Assembly (NCBI GenBank): GCA_031394045.1
Contig: JANMWN010000233.1
Location: 1 to 18,286, forward strand
Direction of reading: 5' to 3'
Source of the DNA: JANYIP01 sp031394045
GTDB lineage: Bacteria > Actinomycetota > Actinomycetes > Prado026
Length of the DNA stretch: 18,286 nucleotides
Shown: positions 14,947 through 18,286 of the stretch, in pieces
Position numbering within the stretch: the first letter of the stretch is position 1
How the letters are laid out: every line of letters starts with the position of its first letter
Notes under the pieces: generated by a model
Databases searched by the model: none
What the model was told of the DNA's origin: nothing
The model's input: the letters and a program-made list of their open reading frames with translations, nothing else
Made by a program: the position numbers and the translations under genes

Positions 14947-16204
14947 CGTGCACCTCGTCCAGGGCCGACCCGATCACCGCGGCGATGTGGCCGACCTCGT
15001 CGTCGGTCACGACGAACGGCGGCGAGACCTGCAAGGTGTTGGCGTTGATCGTGCGCATCGCCACACCGCGCTCGATGCATGCGTCGGCCACCGCGTCGCC
15101 GGAGACCTCTGGGTGCAGCTGGACGCCGGCCAGCAGACCGATGCCGCCGCGTACGTCGAGGACGAGCGGGTGCTCGGCGAGCGGCTGGACCGCGCGGTGC
15201 AGCACCCCCTCGAGCTCGGCGACCCTGGCGACCAGGGACTCCTGCTCAAGCACGTCGAGGTTTGCCTCCGCGACCGCGCACCCGGTCGCGTGACCGGAGT
15301 AGGTCAGGCCGTGCCGGAAGATCGCCTCCGAGCCCTCGGCGAAGAACCGCTCAGCGACCGACGGGGCGACGAGGACCCCGCCCAGCGGCGCGTATCCGGA
15401 GGTCACTCCCTTGGCCATCAGCAGCAGGTCCGGCTCCAGGCCGAACCGCTCGCAGGCGAACATCACGCCGGTACGCCCGAAGCCGGTGATCACCTCGTCG
15501 GCGACGAACAGGATGTCGTTGTCGCGGGCGAGCTGCTGCAGCCCTTCGAGGTAGCCGGGCTCGGGCAGCAGCACGCCGCCGGTACCCATCACCGGCTCGG
15601 TCATGATTGCGGCGATGCGTTCCGGCCCGATGCGGGCGACCGCCTCGGCCGCCGCCGCCAGCCCGTGGGTGGGGATCCGCGCCGTCTCGGGGACGAGCGA
15701 CTCGCTGCCGTAGCCCTCGCGGTTGTAGTCGAGCCCGGCGACGCTCGTACCGAAGCCGTGCAGCCCGTGGTAGGCACCGGACCTGGTGATCACGACCGTC
15801 TTGTCGGGCCGGCCCTCGAGCTGCCAATGCCGCCGGACCAGCTTGCAGGCGAGGTCCACGGCATCGGAGCCACCGCTGGTCAGGAACACCTTGGAGCCGG
15901 CGACCGGAGCCATGCCTGCCAGCCGGTCGGCCAGCCGCAACGCCGGCTCGTTCGCGAAGCGACCGAACACGTGGAACGTCTCGATCTTGCACATCTGGTC
16001 GTACGCCGCCCGGGCCAGCGCCTCCCGCCCGTGCCCGATGTTGGCGTGCCAGAGGCCCGCGGTCGCGTCGAGCAGCCGCCGCCCGTCCGCCGTCGTGAGG
16101 TAGGCGCCGTCTCCGCCGACCACGGTGATCCGCTTGCGCTGGGCGACCGGCATGACCGCCTGACCGTTCCACAGGGCCGAGCCCGGTGCCGTGGCGCTGA
16201 TCAT
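14939..16204 (-). CDS. Class III (omega-amino acid type) aminotransferase
   Basis: From ATG 16204 the product has 421 residues and is a fold-type I PLP enzyme of aminotransferase class III. Motifs: LLDATAGLWHANIGHG (44-59), LTSGGSDAVDLACKLVRRHW (108-127, phosphate binding), RSGAYHGLHGFGTSVAG (141-157), ADEVITGFGRTG (235-246, D236 to the pyridine nitrogen) and LLLMAKGVTSGYAPLGG (261-277) with K265 as cofactor lysine. Such enzymes move the terminal amino group of beta-alanine, putrescine, taurine or related amines to pyruvate or oxoglutarate. GGAG 8 bases upstream supports ATG 16204; a longer frame to 16351 runs through the hexamer repeat as an Ala-Pro string and is rejected. It is clearly distinct from the HemL-like enzyme at 4034. 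It leads a two-gene unit with the serine hydrolase. Confidence 0.9.
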   Translation of the reverse strand: MISATAPGSALWNGQAVMPVAQRKRITVVGGDGAYLTTADGRRLLDATAGLWHANIGHGREALARAAYDQMCKIETFHVFGRFANEPALRLADRLAGMAPVAGSKVFLTSGGSDAVDLACKLVRRHWQLEGRPDKTVVITRSGAYHGLHGFGTSVAGLDYNREGYGSESLVPETARIPTHGLAAAAEAVARIGPERIAAIMTEPVMGTGGVLLPEPGYLEGLQQLARDNDILFVADEVITGFGRTGVMFACERFGLEPDLLLMAKGVTSGYAPLGGVLVAPSVAERFFAEGSEAIFRHGLTYSGHATGCAVAEANLDVLEQESLVARVAELEGVLHRAVQPLAEHPLVLDVRGGIGLLAGVQLHPEVSGDAVADACIERGVAMRTINANTLQVSPPFVVTDDEVGHIAAVIGSALDEVHGG

Positions 16205-16230
16205 GTGATCTCCGTGTTCAGAGGAGTGTC

Positions 16231-16260
16231 CAGGGGCAGGTGCAGGTGCAGGTGCAGGTG
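16231..16260. repeat. Hexanucleotide tandem repeat (CAGGTG)
   Basis: Four perfect CAGGTG units (16237-16260) follow one variant CAGGGG unit (16231-16236), with a partial CAC after them. The repeat lies 27 bases upstream of the aminotransferase start, in its leader or promoter (read as CACCTG on that strand). A short pure repeat like this can change copy number by slippage and so alter spacing in front of the gene. Confidence 0.85.
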
Positions 16261-16317
16261 CACGGAGGCTATCCGGCCCCGCGCACACGGCCGATCGGGT
16301 GATGGCGCGCCGCCCAG

Positions 16318-16349
16318 GCGTCGACGTCGCGTCAACCTGGTGTCGACGC
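16318..16349. promoter_or_regulatory. 8-bp inverted repeat, possible operator
   Basis: GCGTCGAC (16318-16325) and GTCGACGC (16342-16349) are perfect inverted arms separated by 16 bases, in the middle of the divergent gap. The arms share the GTCGAC core with the palindrome at 9472-9493. It could be a regulator site or a loop near the aminotransferase promoter; chance is also possible in GC-rich DNA. Confidence 0.3.
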
Positions 16350-16511
16350 ACGGTCGCGCAGAGTCACCGCCTCGGCGAGCCGCCGGAAATGTCAACGTGT
16401 CGCCCCCAAGCTGCCGTATCGCTGCGCCAGATGCGTGTGTACGGTGACGGCGTCGCATCACCCAACCAGCCGCCAGATCAAGGTCTGACACAGTCGTTCC
16501 GGGGAGCAGTC

Positions 16512-17210
16512 GTGAAGCCGTACCGCCTCGCCGTCGCCGCCACCACCCTCGCCCTCGTCTCGCTCGGCCTGAGCAGCGGGAGCACCGCCTCGGCCGCAGC
16601 CAACACCACGCTCGCCCTCTGGCAGATGAACGAGAAGCCGGGGTCCACGGTTCTCGTCGATAGCAGCGGCAACGGGATCAACGGCAAGATCGGCAGCGAG
16701 GTGATCCTCAACGGCGCGGTCCACCAGTTCCCGTTCCTCAAGCCAAACACCCCGCCGGCGCACCCGAATCACCCCGACCAGGTCACCGACGCACGGCTGA
16801 ACCCAGGTACGCGTGACTTCTCGATCACGCTGCGGATGAAGTGGACCAACGCCTTCGGCAACATCATCCAGAAGGGGCAGTCCGGCACCGTCGGCGGCTA
16901 CTTCAAGCTGCAGGCCCCGAACGGTCTGGTCCAGTGCCTGTTCCGTGGCTCCACGGGCAACGCCGGTGTCGGCTCCGGACGGGCCCTGAACGACGGCCTG
17001 TGGCACGTGATCACCTGCACCCGAACCGCCGCCGCCCTGACCATGGTGGTCGACGGCGTGCAGACGGGCACCCTCAAGCACGCCACGGGGAACATCTCGA
17101 ACACCGGGTCCCTCTCGATCGCCGGCAAGCTCAGCTGCGACCAGATCACCGTGACCTGCGACTACTTCACCGGCCAGATCGACTACGTGCAGATCAAGAC
17201 CAGCCCCTGA
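16512..17210 (+). CDS. Secreted LamG / concanavalin A-like single-domain protein
   Basis: A 232-residue exported protein. GTG 16512 is preceded by GGGGAG and gives a classic Sec signal peptide: KPYR, a hydrophobic core (LAVAATTLALVSLGL) and a cleavage site after about residue 28 (TASA-AANTT). The mature part reads as one jelly-roll domain of the LamG/pentraxin type: ALWQMNEKPGSTVLVDSSGNGINGKIG at the start, FSITLRMKWTNAFGNIIQKG in the middle, then GLWHVITCTRTAAALTMVVDGVQ and a final FTGQIDYVQI strand. Four cysteines (C142, C169, C209, C216) suit two disulfides. It has no catalytic motif I can see, no cell-wall anchor and no second domain. A sugar- or surface-binding role is likely but unproven. 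A longer open frame from 16299 is rejected, because the signal peptide fixes the start. Confidence 0.85.
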   Translation: MKPYRLAVAATTLALVSLGLSSGSTASAAANTTLALWQMNEKPGSTVLVDSSGNGINGKIGSEVILNGAVHQFPFLKPNTPPAHPNHPDQVTDARLNPGTRDFSITLRMKWTNAFGNIIQKGQSGTVGGYFKLQAPNGLVQCLFRGSTGNAGVGSGRALNDGLWHVITCTRTAAALTMVVDGVQTGTLKHATGNISNTGSLSIAGKLSCDQITVTCDYFTGQIDYVQIKTSP

Positions 17211-17215
17211 GCTTT

Positions 17216-17226
17216 CGGGTCGCCCG
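17216..17226. terminator. Short hairpin after the LamG-like gene
   Basis: CGGG (17216-17219) and CCCG (17223-17226) pair around TCG, five bases past the TGA stop. With four pairs and no T-run it is only a weak terminator candidate, but no better one is visible before the icmF promoter region. Confidence 0.2.
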
Positions 17227-17258
17227 GCACTAGGCACGGTGTCTCAGTGCGCGTATGC

Positions 17259-17288
17259 TCGGACATCCTAGTATCGGACACCCTAGTA
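17259..17288 (+). promoter_or_regulatory. 15-bp tandem repeat in the icmF promoter
   Basis: TCGGACATCCTAGTA (17259-17273) is followed directly by TCGGACACCCTAGTA (17274-17288), differing at one base. GACAC (17277-17281) and GTGTC (17289-17293) add a short inverted repeat. TAGTAT (17269-17274) is a plausible -10 box; CGGACA (17260-17265) is 18 bases before TAGTAG (17284-17289) and could be a -35/-10 pair. The repeat lies 40-69 bases before the icmF start, where an operator or an activator site would be expected. No regulator gene for it is in the window. Confidence 0.5.
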
Positions 17289-17327
17289 GTGTCGTAGAAG
17301 CCCGAAGCGGGCGGTCAGGAGCGGGCC

Positions 17328-18286
17328 ATGACCGAACCAGCCGCGGAGTCGCGCCGTCCGGTCCACCCGGTCCGATTCGTGACGGCGGCCAGCCTGTTCG
17401 ACGGGCACGACGTCTCGATCAACATCATGCGCAGGATCCTGCAGTCGCAGGGCGCCGAGGTGGTCCATCTCGGCCACGACCGCAGCGTCGACGACGTCGT
17501 CACCGCCGCGATCCAGGAGGACGTCCAGGGCATCGCCCTCAGCTCGTACCAGGGCGGGCACGTCGAGTACTTCAGCTATCTGATCGAGCTGCTCCGCGAG
17601 CGCGGGGCGGGGCACGTCAAGGTCTTCGGCGGCGGCGGCGGCGTCATCGTCCCCGCGGAGATCGAGCTGCTCCGCCAGCGCGGCGTACGCATCTTCTCCC
17701 CCGAGGAGGGCCAACGGATGGGCCTGACCGGGATGATCGCCACGATGGTCCATGAGTGCGACGTGGACCTCGCCGCAGGCGCCCTCCCGGTCGACGGCGT
17801 CCTGGCCGGCGACCAGGGCGCGCTGGCCAGGGCCATCACCATCTGCGAGTCCGGCCGGGCCGCCCCGGCCCAGCTCGCTGTGCTCACGGCGGCCGCTGCC
17901 GCCCGTACCTGCCCGGTCCTCGGGATCACCGGCACCGGCGGGTCCGGCAAGTCCTCGCTGACCGACGAGCTCGTCCGCCGGTTCCGGCTCGACCAGGAGG
18001 ACAAGGTCCGGATCGCCGTCCTCGCCGTCGACCCGACCCGGCGCCGCGGCGGCGGGGCCTTGCTCGGCGACCGGATCCGGATGAACTCGCTGACCGGCGA
18101 CACGGTCTACTTCCGCTCGCTCGCGACGCGGGGCACCGGGCGGGAGCTGCCCGAGCACCTGGCCGACATCATCGCCACCGTCAAGGCGGCCGGGTTCGAC
18201 CTCATCGTGGTCGAGACACCGGGCATCGGGCAGGGTGACGCCGCGATCGTCCCCTTCGTCGACACCTCGCTGTACGTCATGACCCC
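17328..18286 (+). CDS. icmF: Fused isobutyryl-CoA mutase (N-terminal 319 residues)
   Basis: The frame is open to the window end, so only the first third of a protein of roughly 1080 residues is seen. Residues 16-145 form the cobalamin-binding domain, with DGHDVSINIMRR (25-36; H27 is the expected lower cobalt ligand), LSSYQGGH and VFGGGGGVI. A G-protein chaperone domain of the MeaI type follows: P-loop GTGGSGKS (202-209), AVDPTRRRGGGALLGDR, and ETPGIGQGD (296-304). This order, B12 domain then GTPase then (off-window) mutase, is diagnostic of IcmF, which interconverts isobutyryl-CoA and butyryl-CoA. The ATG follows AGGAG with a normal spacer. It is separate from the transporter cluster and has its own promoter region. 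Some IcmF relatives prefer pivalyl- or isovaleryl-CoA, which cannot be judged here because the substrate domain is missing. Confidence 0.93.
   Translation, partial: MTEPAAESRRPVHPVRFVTAASLFDGHDVSINIMRRILQSQGAEVVHLGHDRSVDDVVTAAIQEDVQGIALSSYQGGHVEYFSYLIELLRERGAGHVKVFGGGGGVIVPAEIELLRQRGVRIFSPEEGQRMGLTGMIATMVHECDVDLAAGALPVDGVLAGDQGALARAITICESGRAAPAQLAVLTAAAAARTCPVLGITGTGGSGKSSLTDELVRRFRLDQEDKVRIAVLAVDPTRRRGGGALLGDRIRMNSLTGDTVYFRSLATRGTGRELPEHLADIIATVKAAGFDLIVVETPGIGQGDAAIVPFVDTSLYVMT

Larger units (their letters stand above)
16205..16511. other. Divergent intergenic region, aminotransferase / LamG-like protein
   Basis: This 307-base gap contains no convincing gene. It holds the aminotransferase ribosome site, a hexamer repeat (16231-16260), an 8-bp inverted repeat (16318-16349) and the GGGGAG ribosome site of the LamG-like gene (16501-16506). 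Promoters for both sides must lie here, but I see no convincing -35/-10 pair. Confidence 0.6.

Noticed and set aside
13446..15293. 615-codon plus-strand open frame opposite the serine hydrolase
   Set aside because: It crosses the start/stop junction of two well-supported minus-strand genes and has low-complexity composition.
16205..16351. N-terminal extension of the second aminotransferase
   Set aside because: The extension encodes the hexamer repeat as Ala-Pro units and lacks the ribosome site that ATG 16204 has.
1..18286. CRISPR arrays, tRNA or rRNA genes
   Set aside because: No regularly spaced repeats and no cloverleaf or rRNA-like sequence were noticed on either strand by reading.

Overview
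The window is GC-rich bacterial DNA with the tight gene packing, strong G/C bias at third codon positions, GTG starts and frequent GTACG words of a high-GC actinobacterium. A 13E12-type HNH endonuclease, a two-ATPase dipeptide-transporter protein and a fused isobutyryl-CoA mutase all fit Actinomycetota. Nocardioidaceae or a related Propionibacteriales family is my best guess, by inference only.

Layout. Positions 1-354 hold the 3' end of a DUF222/HNH endonuclease gene. Positions 416-678 hold a small membrane-protein reading frame that looks frameshifted, followed by a strong two-tier hairpin (678-727). From 9406 down to 735 on the minus strand runs a seven-gene, mostly overlapping operon: GntR/HutC regulator, family-5 solute-binding lipoprotein, M17 aminopeptidase, glutamate-1-semialdehyde-aminomutase-like class III PLP enzyme, FGGY sugar-type kinase, threonine-aldolase-like enzyme and SAM methyltransferase. 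Divergent from it, on the plus strand (9502-13237), are two DppB/DppC-type permeases and one polypeptide with two ABC ATPase domains. The 95-base gap between the two arms carries a 22-bp imperfect palindrome, a good candidate operator for the GntR protein.

Converging on the transporter is a minus-strand pair (16204 to 13290): a second class III aminotransferase and a cytoplasmic serine beta-lactamase-fold (S12-like) hydrolase. Then, on the plus strand, come a secreted single-domain LamG-like protein (16512-17210) and the start of icmF (17328 to the window end), preceded by a 15-bp tandem repeat.

How it may work together. The binding protein and permeases import a peptide-like or amino-containing compound, and the M17 peptidase and perhaps the serine hydrolase cleave it inside the cell. 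The two PLP aminotransferase-fold enzymes, the kinase, the aldolase-like enzyme and the methyltransferase would process the products. That a regulator, an importer and five enzymes share one divergent locus is read directly from the sequence. The substrate and the order of reactions are not known to me, and this is the most interesting undescribed element in the window.
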